NCBI GenBank assembly: GCA_910583775.1
Contig: CAJTYD010000046.1
Location: forward strand, 1-24,703
Reading direction: 5' to 3'
Length of the DNA: 24,703 bases
From: an uncultured Muribaculaceae bacterium
Lineage (GTDB): Bacteria > Bacteroidota > Bacteroidia > Bacteroidales > Muribaculaceae
Shown here: positions 16,214 through 24,158 of the stretch, in pieces
Layout: each line of letters begins with the position of its first letter
Numbering within the stretch: the stretch's first letter is position 1
Position numbers and translations under genes: made by a program
Notes under the pieces: model-generated
Told to the model about the DNA's origin: nothing
Database searches by the model: none
What the model saw: the letters and a program-made list of their open reading frames with translations, nothing else

Positions 16214-16675
16214 ATGAAAAAATTACTTTACCTATTGCTGTTGCTTCCTCTGGGATTTCTTGCTTCATGCAATGATGACGATGATTTCCCCTCGGTGGAA
16301 ATAACCATGACCATCGACAACGCCGTGAACGTTGACGGTCACCTATATATCGTAGCCGGCGAACCGTTCAAGATCGCCTCCATCACATCCGAAGGCATCG
16401 GCAACGCCGCCACGATCTCCGGTGTAAACTATTATCTCGACAGAGTAGGAATAGGCTATTCTTTCGTAGCTCCCTACACGGCTGAGATTCCCGCAAGCTA
16501 CCTGCCCGTCGGAAACCACCTTGTGGCTGTTTCATTCGATGTGCTGCAGGTCGACAAATCGCTTGCATCGGCTTCGATTTCCAACATTCTTACGGTCGTC
16601 GAGACTGCGGAAGATCTCCCCGACGGAGCCACTCCGGGAACTGTCTCTCTCAATTACAGACTCAACCCGAAGTAA
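16214..16675 (+). CDS. Small lipoprotein of unknown function
   Basis: This protein of 153 residues has a clear type II signal peptide (residues 1-18) and lipobox 'FLASC' with Cys at 19-20, followed by 'NDDDDFP'. An acidic stretch right after the lipidated Cys resembles the signal for surface export of Bacteroidetes lipoproteins. The rest is beta-rich with alternating hydrophobics ('HLYIVAGEPFKI', 'GVNYYLDRVGIGYSFVAPYTAEI', 'HLVAVSFDVLQVDKSLASASI'), consistent with an Ig-like or similar sandwich. I do not recognise a named family. It is monocistronic and probably ends at the hairpin at 16741-16768. Confidence 0.8.
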   Translation: MKKLLYLLLLLPLGFLASCNDDDDFPSVEITMTIDNAVNVDGHLYIVAGEPFKIASITSEGIGNAATISGVNYYLDRVGIGYSFVAPYTAEIPASYLPVGNHLVAVSFDVLQVDKSLASASISNILTVVETAEDLPDGATPGTVSLNYRLNPK

Positions 16676-16740
16676 ACCGGCATGACGGGAATATGACTGT
16701 TATTCCTAAACAAAAAGAACCAATGACTCAATCTTGATAT

Positions 16741-16768
16741 GAAAGTAAGTGCTCCAGCACTTACTTTC
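16741..16768 (+). terminator. Terminator-like perfect hairpin after the lipoprotein gene
   Basis: GAAAGTAAGTGCT (16741-16753) and its exact reverse complement (16756-16768) are separated by only CC, 65 bp after the lipoprotein stop. The following T run is weak (TT G TATT). The remaining 16676-16884 shows nothing else that I can support. Confidence 0.6.
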
Positions 16769-16884
16769 TTGTATTCATCGGCTCGGACCGAAATCTTAAT
16801 TCACCTGTCTGAAACTCTAAAAGCGGGCACTGCGGAAGAATATCCTCATGGCACGCTTTTATTTTATCCCTAAAGGATAACCCC

Positions 16885-17208
16885 CTATTTCCTTCCGGGA
16901 GTTTTGTTTTTCCTCTTCGGATTAGCGGGGAACCATCCCTTCCTTACCCTCTCGACCTGTTCCTTCACCTCCTTGATGCTCCAGAAACAGCTGAAAGCCG
17001 TAACTCCGAGCAGAGCCGAAGCCATCAGGGAATCCACAAGCAATGTCGCCGCGAGAAAAAGCAGACCGGCTACAAGGAAAGCCCACTTTATCTTCTCTCC
17101 GAAATAATACTCCCCTTTGATCACCAGAGGATGGAAGATTCCTATTATAAGGAAGGTCGCGGCGCCGATAAGCAGTCCCTCGAAATTATATTCTTCTATT
17201 ATACGCAT
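16885..17208 (-). CDS. DUF4491 family membrane protein
   Basis: A 107-residue inner-membrane protein of the DUF4491 family, common in Bacteroidales. The function is unknown. Seen: 'NFEGLLIGAATFLIIGIFHPLVIKGEYYFG' at the start with one helix, two closely spaced helices in the middle (about 43-78, 'WAFLVAGLLFLAATLLVDSL', 'ASALLGVTAFSCFWSIKEV') and a basic C-terminus with the family-like 'KGWFPANPKRK'. A -7 box on its own strand lies at 17252-17259. It is monocistronic as far as can be seen. Confidence 0.9.
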   Translation of the reverse strand: MRIIEEYNFEGLLIGAATFLIIGIFHPLVIKGEYYFGEKIKWAFLVAGLLFLAATLLVDSLMASALLGVTAFSCFWSIKEVKEQVERVRKGWFPANPKRKNKTPGRK

Positions 17209-17251
17209 CCGTTGAATTATAAATTATACATAAATTTTAAGAAAATGATTG

Positions 17252-17259
17252 CAAATTTA
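17252..17259 (-). promoter_or_regulatory. -7 box of the DUF4491 gene
   Basis: The minus strand reads TAAATTTG (TAnnTTTG consensus), 44 bp before the start codon. It is back to back with the SPFH gene promoter. Confidence 0.6.
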
Positions 17260-17301
17260 CAAAAATCGAAACATTAATCGTTTCCATCCAATTAATTTTT
17301 G

Positions 17302-17309
17302 TAAGTTTG
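17302..17309 (+). promoter_or_regulatory. -7 box of the SPFH gene
   Basis: TAAGTTTG lies 46 bp before the ATG at 17356. This placement supports 17356, not the downstream GTG at 17506, as the original start. Confidence 0.6.
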
Positions 17310-17355
17310 CAACACAGTAATGTACATGCCAAAACAATCTATTAAATTCCATATT

Positions 17356-18303
17356 ATGACAGATTCAATCGACAAAAACCGTGAGTATGAATACAAAGGG
17401 TTGTGCATTAACGGCTTCCTTATGATATTCTTCACATTCATTCTGATTCCCGCATTGATTGCCGCATCGATTATCACCGGCGGAGAAGATCGTCCCTAGA
17501 TATCGGTGGGCATAAGTATTCCGCTTTTTATCATTTTCATTCTCGGATGCGTAGGCTACTTCGTCCAGGAGCCGAACGTTGCCCGCGTCATGATATTCTT
17601 CGGCAAATACAAGGGAACCTGCAAGAAGGTAGGCTACTTCTGGGTCAATCCTTTTATGAGCCGCAAAAAGCTTTCTCTGAGAATCCGCAACATGGATATC
17701 GAGCCCATCAAGGTAAACGACAAGATCGGTAATCCCGTGCTCATAGGCATGGTGCTTGTCTGGAGAATAAAAGACACGTATAAGGTGGTCTTCGATCTCG
17801 ACTCCCAGTCGCTCGGAGCGCAGACAGCTTCGGTAAGCAACGCGGCTTTGCAGAACTTTGTAAGAATACAGAGCGACGCGGCCCTTCGCGAAGTCACCGG
17901 CCACTTCGCATACGATCAGACCGACAGCAACAACCCCAATGAACTGACACTGCGCGACAGCGGCAATGAAATCAACGACCTCCTTGAGAAAAAAATCAAC
18001 GAACGTCTGGCGATGGCAGGTATGGAAGTTGTGGAGGCTCGTCTCAATTATCTGGCATACGCTCCCGAAATCGCCGCAGTGATGCTTCGCCGCCAGCAGG
18101 CTTCCGCCATCATCATGGCGAGGGAAAAGATCGTGGAGGGCGCGGTTTCCATGGTCGAGATGGCTCTCGACAATCTGGAAAAGAATCAGGTGGTAAAACT
18201 CTCGAACGACCAGAAAGCTACCATGGTAGGAAACCTCCTCGCCGTGCTTTGCGCCGACGAGCCGTTGACTCCGACATTGAGCACCAATACTAAATCCGAA
18301 TAA
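17356..18303 (+). pseudogene. SPFH/band-7 membrane protein interrupted by amber TAG
   Basis: This is a membrane scaffold protein of the stomatin/prohibitin/flotillin type. Seen: from the ATG at 17356 the frame runs 47 codons, meets TAG at 17497-17499, and continues open to 18303. Before the stop lies one membrane helix ('GFLMIFFTFILIPALIAASII'); after it a second ('SIPLFIIFILGCVGYFV'), then the SPFH domain ('VMIFFGKYKGTCKKVGYFWVNPF' to about 'MAGMEVVEARLNYLAYAPEIA') and a helical tail ('RRQQASAIIMAREKIVEGAV'). The stop falls in the short loop between helices ('GEDRP*ISVG'), where a Trp codon (TGG) would be one base away. A GTG at 17506, just past the stop, could restart translation and give a 265-residue protein lacking only the first helix. 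So it may be a pseudogene, a recent nonsense allele, a read-through gene or a sequencing error. Confidence 0.8.
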
Positions 18304-18316
18304 TCTTCGGCATCAA

Positions 18317-20299
18317 TTAATCCTCGTCGTCCTCATTATCGGAAACGTCACCGAATCCGAGTTTCTCGTATAGCCGCGCAACCTTCTCAAGGAGCGCGGC
18401 ATTCTTTTTGTCAAGTTTCAACGCCGCGTTATAGTTCAGCAGAGCTGCCGCGAGGTCTCCTTTTTCCTCGCAAAGTTCAGCCCGCCACAAATACATCTGC
18501 AGACGTTGCTTCCGTGACAGCTGCATACTCAGCAGCCGGTTGAACGTTTCGTCGGCTTTGGAATACTTACGCATTTTCCCGTATGCGCGGGCGAGCTCGA
18601 ACATGGCGTCGAACGACTCGCGATCAAGTTCGACTGCCTTCTTAAGATTGGCCACCGCCGATGCCATTCCCTCCGGATATTCCATCGAGATGCGGCCGAG
18701 CTCCACATATTCGGCCGAGATCTTCACGAGCATTTTACTCTGGCGCTCGATTTCCTCCTTCAACCGTTCCGTTCTTGCCAGACGCATCGCCACAAGACGC
18801 AGTTCCCGCGGGCCGGGAGGTTCCGGAAGGACAGTCATCGAATCTATCATATATTTCACGGCATTGCGATAATCCCCTTCGTCGTATGCAGAAAGAGAAG
18901 CCGAAAAGCATCCCCGCGCGCGGGCTTCGCGCAATGAATGGTCGATGGCCCTGCGGTCATTGAAATTACGGCTGAACTGCTCGGCCTCCCGGTTGACGAT
19001 AATGTCTCTTTTCCGAAGAGGTGAGATGAACGATAGCCCGTCGAGCGACCGACAGCGGCTCAGCGCCACGTATGTCTGCCCCGCTGAAAAAGCTCCGCCG
19101 CCCATATCGATCACCACGTTGTTGAAGGTCAGGCCCTGGCTCTTATGTATGGTAAGCGCCCACGCCGCCTTAAGAGGAAACTGGACGAAGGTTCCGATCA
19201 CCTCCTCCTTTACCCTCTTCTCCTCTTCATTATAGGTATATTTTATATTTTCCCATTGCTCGCGCTCCACAAAACAGGTTGTGCCGTTTTCAAGACAGAC
19301 CTCGATCCGGTTGTTTCCGATTCCGGTTATCCTGGCCAGCGTCCCGTTCACCCATCTCTTATCGCGGTCATTCCTGACGAGCATAACCTGCGCTCCGACT
19401 TTCAGAAGCAATTCCATATCGGTCGGAAGAGATTTGGCGGGGAACTCATGGGTGATCTCTCCCTTGAACACAACAGGTTCGTTGGGATTCTGATCCATCT
19501 TCATCGAATTGAAATTATCGGCAATATCCCTTCTTGAGGCAAGCATGATTGAAAACTCATCCTCTTTCGATTCATTCGCTGAAAGACGTGCCTCTTCAGG
19601 AGCTACCCTTGCGTTAAGAAGCGCAAGATCGGAAGGCTGAGCCTGATTGAGCCGTATCCGGTCGAGCAATCCGATGAACTCATTGTCGGTCTGACGGTAT
19701 ACTTTCTTAAGTTCGACTGAGACAAGCTCTATCTCCTTATAAGCCCGGGCGTTGAAGAAAAAGAACGCCGTATAGAATTTAGCAAGGATATCCCGGGCCT
19801 CGGATGTGACCACGGGCTCAAGCTGGAAAATATCACCGACAAGCAGAAGCTGCTTTCCTCCGAACGGGACACGCCTCTGTCCGGATACGGCCCTGAGCAC
19901 ACGGTCTATGAAATCGATTGTGTCGGCACGCACCATAGACACCTCATCGATTATTACAAGGTCGAGTTCCCGGATCACCTTCAAAGCTTCCTTGCTGAGT
20001 TTTAGATGCTTGAGTATGTTTGGCAGACTGTAGTCGACGTCATCGGGAGGAACCGGTCGCAGAGGGATATGAAAAAAGGAATGGATCGTCACCCCCTTGG
20101 CGTTTAACGCGGCGATTCCGGTCGGAGCGAGAACGACATAGTTCTTGAGGGTATGCTCGCAGATATAGCGCAGGAAAGTAGATTTACCCGTGCCGGCGCG
20201 CCCGGTCAGGAACACGCTGCTGCTCGTGTTGGTGATCAACTCAAGCACCTGCCTGAATTCCACGTTCGCCATGTCTATTTCCTGAGTCTCCTCTGCCAT
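18317..20299 (-). CDS. Pif1/RecD-like superfamily 1 helicase with C-terminal TPRs
   Basis: This 660-residue ATP-dependent DNA helicase of the Pif1/RecD2-like group is probably cytosolic. Seen: Walker A 'GRAGTGKST' (33-41), 'APTGIAALNAKGVTIHSFF' (motif Ia), Walker B 'VIIDEVSMV' (D118, E119), 'LVGDIFQLEP' (motif III, about 153-162), a second RecA-like half with 'VNGTLARI', 'ALTIHKSQGLTF' (motif V, about 385-396) and 'TYVALSRCRSLDGL' (motif VI). From about 450 to 650 the protein becomes helical and TPR-like ('AVANLKKAVELDRESFDAMFELARAYGK', 'ALLNYNAALKLDKKNAALLEKVARLYEKLG'), ending in an acidic tail (DVSDNEDDED). The TPR extension hints at a protein partner. It faces the SPFH gene with 13 bp between stops. 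Confidence 0.9.
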   Translation of the reverse strand: MAEETQEIDMANVEFRQVLELITNTSSSVFLTGRAGTGKSTFLRYICEHTLKNYVVLAPTGIAALNAKGVTIHSFFHIPLRPVPPDDVDYSLPNILKHLKLSKEALKVIRELDLVIIDEVSMVRADTIDFIDRVLRAVSGQRRVPFGGKQLLLVGDIFQLEPVVTSEARDILAKFYTAFFFFNARAYKEIELVSVELKKVYRQTDNEFIGLLDRIRLNQAQPSDLALLNARVAPEEARLSANESKEDEFSIMLASRRDIADNFNSMKMDQNPNEPVVFKGEITHEFPAKSLPTDMELLLKVGAQVMLVRNDRDKRWVNGTLARITGIGNNRIEVCLENGTTCFVEREQWENIKYTYNEEEKRVKEEVIGTFVQFPLKAAWALTIHKSQGLTFNNVVIDMGGGAFSAGQTYVALSRCRSLDGLSFISPLRKRDIIVNREAEQFSRNFNDRRAIDHSLREARARGCFSASLSAYDEGDYRNAVKYMIDSMTVLPEPPGPRELRLVAMRLARTERLKEEIERQSKMLVKISAEYVELGRISMEYPEGMASAVANLKKAVELDRESFDAMFELARAYGKMRKYSKADETFNRLLSMQLSRKQRLQMYLWRAELCEEKGDLAAALLNYNAALKLDKKNAALLEKVARLYEKLGFGDVSDNEDDED

Positions 20300-20332
20300 A
20301 CCTAAGTGAGTGTTTGATTTTAAACCACATTA

Positions 20333-20340
20333 CAAAGATA
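20333..20340 (-). promoter_or_regulatory. Helicase gene -7 box
   Basis: The minus strand reads TATCTTTG (TAnnTTTG), 34 bp before the helicase start codon and just past the serpin terminator, as expected for a separate transcript. Confidence 0.6.
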
Positions 20341-20370
20341 ACTCTCTATCCTCGTTTTAGCAAGGAAATC

Positions 20371-20412
20371 GTAAAAAAGAGGACGGCTCCCCGAAGAAGA
20401 GAGCCGTCCTCC
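20371..20412 (-). terminator. Terminator of the protease-serpin operon
   Basis: GAGGACGGCTC (20379-20389) pairs with GAGCCGTCCTC (20401-20411). On the minus strand the stem is followed by six U (A run at 20373-20378). It ends transcription of the serpin gene before the helicase promoter. Confidence 0.9.
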
Positions 20413-20472
20413 ATTTTACAGCTGATGTCTATTTATATTCTTATTTTAAAGAAGATCAGATTTTAAAGAGAA

Positions 20473-21744
20473 TCAGAGATTATTGATCTTTCCCATGAAG
20501 AGGATCGTGCCGGTGCTCACCTCGTCAAGAATGAACATGAACGGGCGGTCCGCCTTAAACAGTTCCGGTTTCGACGGGGTCGTTCCCTCTCCCGAAGAAC
20601 TTACCCATCCCGTAGCCGTGGCGGCGCCTCCTTCACTGCCATTTTCATCGACCTTCAGAACTGCGGAATGAAGCACCGCGTTGAAATCCATGAAATCGGA
20701 AGAAATTTTACTTAGATTTTTACCTGAAAACATCTTATGTAAGCCCATATTTTTTAGAATTTCAAATATATTCGCATTCTCCTCGACTTTAAATTTAGGA
20801 AGCCAGGCCTCCACTCTGCTGAGTTTAAGACCGGATGATGCTCTTTCCCATTCCTTAGAGGTAAGTTCAAAAGACTCCTGCGGGATATTCTGTTCGGGCA
20901 AAATGATGTTCATCCGGAAAGCCCAGTTGCCGTAGGAAATGGACAGCACCTTGAAAGAATCACTCTTATATAGTTTATAATAAGTCGTATGTGTTATAAA
21001 ATCCGTCTCTGCCCGTTGGCCGTTTTCATTCCTGAAGACGCCGTCAGTCACTCTGAATTTCTCTGACCAGGTAGCCTTGAAATACAGAGCGTTCGCAAGC
21101 AGAGCGGAGACCATTGGCGGAGTTATGAATAGCTCAGGTATCAGACCGCCGGTTTTCTCATTGATCCAGCCATTGACCTTCAGTCTTCCCTCGTCGGAAA
21201 AAAGATCCGCAGACCCGGTCTCGGCATAATATGCCTCCCTCACGGCATTCGTAAAGTCTTTCCCGACACTGTATCCGGTATTGGTCCACAATGAGTTGGC
21301 TATTGTGATATCCGAAAGGTTGTCAACATCCGACAAAGCATCGATCAGATGTTTATTGTAAGCATTCAGCTCCACGATATTGCACGACTCTGGCAGCAGA
21401 ACCTTTACAATGTCGCTTACGGATTCATCCCCCAGACCGTTAGCCAGCATCGACATACACTGATGAACGCTCAACGGAGAAAGGATAAAATTCTTCTGCA
21501 TCCTTTTCTTTCCCAAAGAGTTTTCGTATTCCTTAAACAGTTTGAACGAAAAATCATTCTGCAGTGAAGAGATAGACTTTTCCATCTCCGAAAGCACTAT
21601 ATCCTCCCGCTCCTTAAAGACCCTTTCTTTCTCAATAGGAGTAACAAATTCCTCCTCGTTATCATCATCAATCACTTCAGGCACTTCCGAGCTACATGCC
21701 CCCAGCAAAATACCCAACAATGGTATATAATAAAATTTTTTCAT
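20473..21744 (-). CDS. Serpin-family lipoprotein
   Basis: This 423-residue serpin is predicted to be membrane-anchored. Seen: a type II signal peptide with lipobox 'LLGAC' (Cys17) and an acidic linker (about 20-40), then a full serpin fold: 'NFILSPLSVHQCMSMLANG' (breach/shutter region), 'IANSLWTN', 'VNGWINEKTGGLIPELF', 'ALLANALYFKATWSEKF', 'RMNIILPEQ', the hinge 'DENGSEGGAATATGW' (367-380) and the C-terminal 'DRPFMFILDEVSTGTILFMGKI'. Counting from E367 as P17 puts P1-P1' at about S383-S384. The small-residue hinge suggests an inhibitory serpin, although two Gly replace the usual Ala at P12-P11. It starts 4 bp after the C10 protease stop, so the two are cotranscribed. Targets could be host or bacterial proteases, or the neighbour itself; this is inference. 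Confidence 0.93.
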   Translation of the reverse strand: MKKFYYIPLLGILLGACSSEVPEVIDDDNEEEFVTPIEKERVFKEREDIVLSEMEKSISSLQNDFSFKLFKEYENSLGKKRMQKNFILSPLSVHQCMSMLANGLGDESVSDIVKVLLPESCNIVELNAYNKHLIDALSDVDNLSDITIANSLWTNTGYSVGKDFTNAVREAYYAETGSADLFSDEGRLKVNGWINEKTGGLIPELFITPPMVSALLANALYFKATWSEKFRVTDGVFRNENGQRAETDFITHTTYYKLYKSDSFKVLSISYGNWAFRMNIILPEQNIPQESFELTSKEWERASSGLKLSRVEAWLPKFKVEENANIFEILKNMGLHKMFSGKNLSKISSDFMDFNAVLHSAVLKVDENGSEGGAATATGWVSSSGEGTTPSKPELFKADRPFMFILDEVSTGTILFMGKINNL

Positions 21745-21748
21745 GATG

Positions 21749-23146
21749 TTATCGTATTACAGAAATATAATTTTCATTAAAACTCACAATTCCACTATTT
21801 CCAACAATCCATTCAGATAAATCTGCATTAATTTTAATATTATCCAGCTCACCATTCCATCCCCAGTTCATCATCACCCACCTTTCTTTATTTGTTGTTG
21901 TATGAATATAATCAATACTACCATATTTTTTACGATAATAATCCAAAGATGGGCCATAAGGGTTATCAACAGGATCTGATGGATTAATATCAGGTGGCAT
22001 TAAAGCACCGGTCGTTGTATAAGAATAAACCTCATAAATATCATTATAGACTGTTTGAGCAAAATCTATAAGATAAGAATGAGATAAATCAGATTTTCCC
22101 TCAACAAATCTATAAGAATCCACAAAAACTGGAATACCGTATTTTAAGGTATTTACTAATTTCTCATAATCGAAATTATGATTGATTAAAGAAAGATTGC
22201 ACGTTTTATTTAAATGAGATAAAACAAACAATGCGTATGAATTCGAATCATCTCCGGCTTTTTTTCCATAGTCTGTTTTTATTTTAACCCCGACACTTCC
22301 AAGGAACAAAGCTGTAGGCTTCATCTTCTCTGGATCTTTTATTATTTCCTTATCACTGCCATCATCAAAAAGGTTCCAAACTATATTACTTTTTCCACTA
22401 AAAGAATAAGAGTTTGTCAAGGGATCATAAGAGGCATCTGTTTCCGTTGTCAATGTCGGATTGAAATATCTTTGATAAAAATAAATAAACTGACCCGCAG
22501 CAACAGCTCCGCAACCAACTGAAGAATGAAAAGCCGGAGCATCTTCATAGAAGGGGGTAAATTGATTGTAAGGAGTTCCTGGTCCCCATTTTGTCGACAA
22601 TCTTCCCCCCTTAGGTGTATATACTGTCTCCGTTGTCTCGCAGGCCATTCCAACCATCGTGTATTGCGAACCCGTTCCGGGATCCGTCGGTGTAGGCGTC
22701 GGTGTTGAGGAATAAACCTGCCACATTCCTTCCGGATTCTCGGTGTTGTCTATGCCGATCGACTGGAGACTCTTCGCAGCATCCTCGAAATAACAGTCAA
22801 AGGGATGGGAGCGGTCAAGAAAATAGGGATTAAAAGATCCCGTCTCCGATTTCATAAGAACCATCGGGAGACGATTGTCATTGGAAAATACCTCCCACCC
22901 TTCTTCATAATTGGCGACATACATGACGGTGTCGCCATTCACAACATAAGGCATGATACTTACTGCTCCGGCACGTGTGGCAGTCGGTCTCACATTGTTA
23001 AGATAGTTTTTTATTGCAGCCAGATTCCTGCTGCACACATTTGAGTTTTCAGGTCTATCGACATTATCACCAACATCCGGGAAATCACTTTGACATGCCC
23101 CTAACAATAATGCCAAACCGGTTAAAATAAAAAATCGTTTAGACAT
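21749..23146 (-). CDS. C10 family (streptopain-like) cysteine protease lipoprotein
   Basis: This secreted, lipid-anchored papain-like protease is related to SpeB and the Bacteroides fragilis fragipains. Seen in 465 residues: lipobox 'LLLGAC' (Cys18), a propeptide with a Spi-like segment ('MPYVVNGDTVMYVANYEEGWEVFSND', about 65-90), a Pro-Thr linker (147-160), 'TKWGPGTPYNQFTPF' before the catalytic 'SSVGCGAVAAGQF' (C212), catalytic His356 in 'DLSHSYLIDF', and 'VMMNWGWNG' (W428-W430). All catalytic elements are present. GC is about 45-55% from the start to shortly after C212 (down to about 22490) and then about 22-35% to the end, so the C-terminal half differs sharply in base composition. It is the first gene of an operon with the serpin. 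Confidence 0.92.
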   Translation of the reverse strand: MSKRFFILTGLALLLGACQSDFPDVGDNVDRPENSNVCSRNLAAIKNYLNNVRPTATRAGAVSIMPYVVNGDTVMYVANYEEGWEVFSNDNRLPMVLMKSETGSFNPYFLDRSHPFDCYFEDAAKSLQSIGIDNTENPEGMWQVYSSTPTPTPTDPGTGSQYTMVGMACETTETVYTPKGGRLSTKWGPGTPYNQFTPFYEDAPAFHSSVGCGAVAAGQFIYFYQRYFNPTLTTETDASYDPLTNSYSFSGKSNIVWNLFDDGSDKEIIKDPEKMKPTALFLGSVGVKIKTDYGKKAGDDSNSYALFVLSHLNKTCNLSLINHNFDYEKLVNTLKYGIPVFVDSYRFVEGKSDLSHSYLIDFAQTVYNDIYEVYSYTTTGALMPPDINPSDPVDNPYGPSLDYYRKKYGSIDYIHTTTNKERWVMMNWGWNGELDNIKINADLSEWIVGNSGIVSFNENYISVIR

Positions 23147-23210
23147 AGCGGCAAATTATTAATAGGTTAAATGGTTTATAGTAAAATTCTTATAGTTCAG
23201 CGGGATGAGG

Positions 23211-23218
23211 CAAATATA
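23211..23218 (-). promoter_or_regulatory. -7 box of the protease-serpin operon
   Basis: The minus strand reads TATATTTG (TAnnTTTG), 65 bp before the protease start codon. A T/G-rich stretch (TTTTGTTTGG on the minus strand) lies about 15-25 bp upstream, near the expected -33 position. The rest of 23219-23348 is AT-rich without a gene. Confidence 0.55.
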
Positions 23219-23348
23219 ATAAAATTAATTAACCAAACAAAATAATTATTAGCTATTTTTCATCAAATTAAATTTAAAACGTTACAAAAATGTTAATTAC
23301 AATGCAAATCAGCGTACATCCTGTATGAAACTCATTCAAGTTGCAATG

Positions 23349-24158
23349 TCATTTATTATCTTTCGCCGGAGCTGCGGAGGTGGCGTCACGAAGCGAATCG
23401 GCCTGGTCGGGATGATTCTTGACAAAGTTTCGGTAGGCGGTTATGAGCGAGAGCTGGTCATCATGCTGGGCAGCTTCCTTATTCCGCCTGGTAATCAAGT
23501 TGGTGACATAAACAGTAAAAATCGGAAACATCATCATCCCGAGGGCGGCCAGGACAACGGAAAGAACTCTTCCCACAGTAGAGACCGCCGTTATGTCGGA
23601 GCCTACTGTCGTAACGTCCATACACGCCCACCACAGGGCGTCGGGATAAACCTTTACCAGAGGATTGACCCCGTGTTCGAAAAGGTAGAAAGTGAGACTC
23701 GCGAAATAAACGGTGGAGACAAGCGTGATTATGTAAGTCCAGAAAAGCCCCGTAGCCTTGTTGTAAGTGAACCAGCTTACCACAATAGCAACCGCATAAC
23801 CGCCCCTTATCAAAGGGATATATCTCACAAGATAAGCCTCATGGTTTGACAGGGGGATGCCCCAGTAATAAAGAATCGCCTGATAGGGAATGGCGACAAG
23901 AAAGAATATGAAATGAGTCTTGACATAATGCCATTTGCGGTCGGAGAGCGAAAGTTCGATAAAAAAATCAAGCAAAAAGACCATGCATATCCAGAACTGC
24001 GATTTCTGAAATGATGACCGCTCGTAAAAAGATTCATCCCGGAAGGTATCGAACGAGATCAGGAATACCAGATAAAGGGAAAGAAGCATGATGATCACAT
24101 GCAGGATTATCAAGACCCCTTTTTTCTGAAAAAAATCTATAAATGTGTTGAGATTCAT
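23349..24158 (-). CDS. Potassium-channel-like membrane protein
   Basis: A 269-residue inner-membrane protein resembling a voltage-gated-type K+ channel subunit. Seen: four N-terminal helices (about 14-36, 53-70, 83-98, 107-130), then a helix-pore-helix unit: 'FWTYIITLVSTVYFASLTFYLFE', the pore helix 'DALWWACMDVTTVGSD' with the filter TVGSD (184-188), and 'VLSVVLAALGMMMFPIFTVYVTNLI'. The canonical filter is TVGYG; SD in place of YG is odd, but I recall similar filters (TTVGS) in Bacteroidetes homologs. The fourth helix has only one or two Arg, so voltage sensing is doubtful. The tail is cytosolic and charged. I chose the ATG at 24156-24158 ('MNLNTFIDFF'); an upstream ATG at 24203 would add 15 residues. 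Confidence 0.8.
   Translation of the reverse strand: MNLNTFIDFFQKKGVLIILHVIIMLLSLYLVFLISFDTFRDESFYERSSFQKSQFWICMVFLLDFFIELSLSDRKWHYVKTHFIFFLVAIPYQAILYYWGIPLSNHEAYLVRYIPLIRGGYAVAIVVSWFTYNKATGLFWTYIITLVSTVYFASLTFYLFEHGVNPLVKVYPDALWWACMDVTTVGSDITAVSTVGRVLSVVLAALGMMMFPIFTVYVTNLITRRNKEAAQHDDQLSLITAYRNFVKNHPDQADSLRDATSAAPAKDNK

Noticed and set aside
17497..17499. TAG as pyrrolysine
   Set aside because: Nothing in the window suggests the pyl machinery, and the stop lies in a loop between membrane helices of an SPFH protein.
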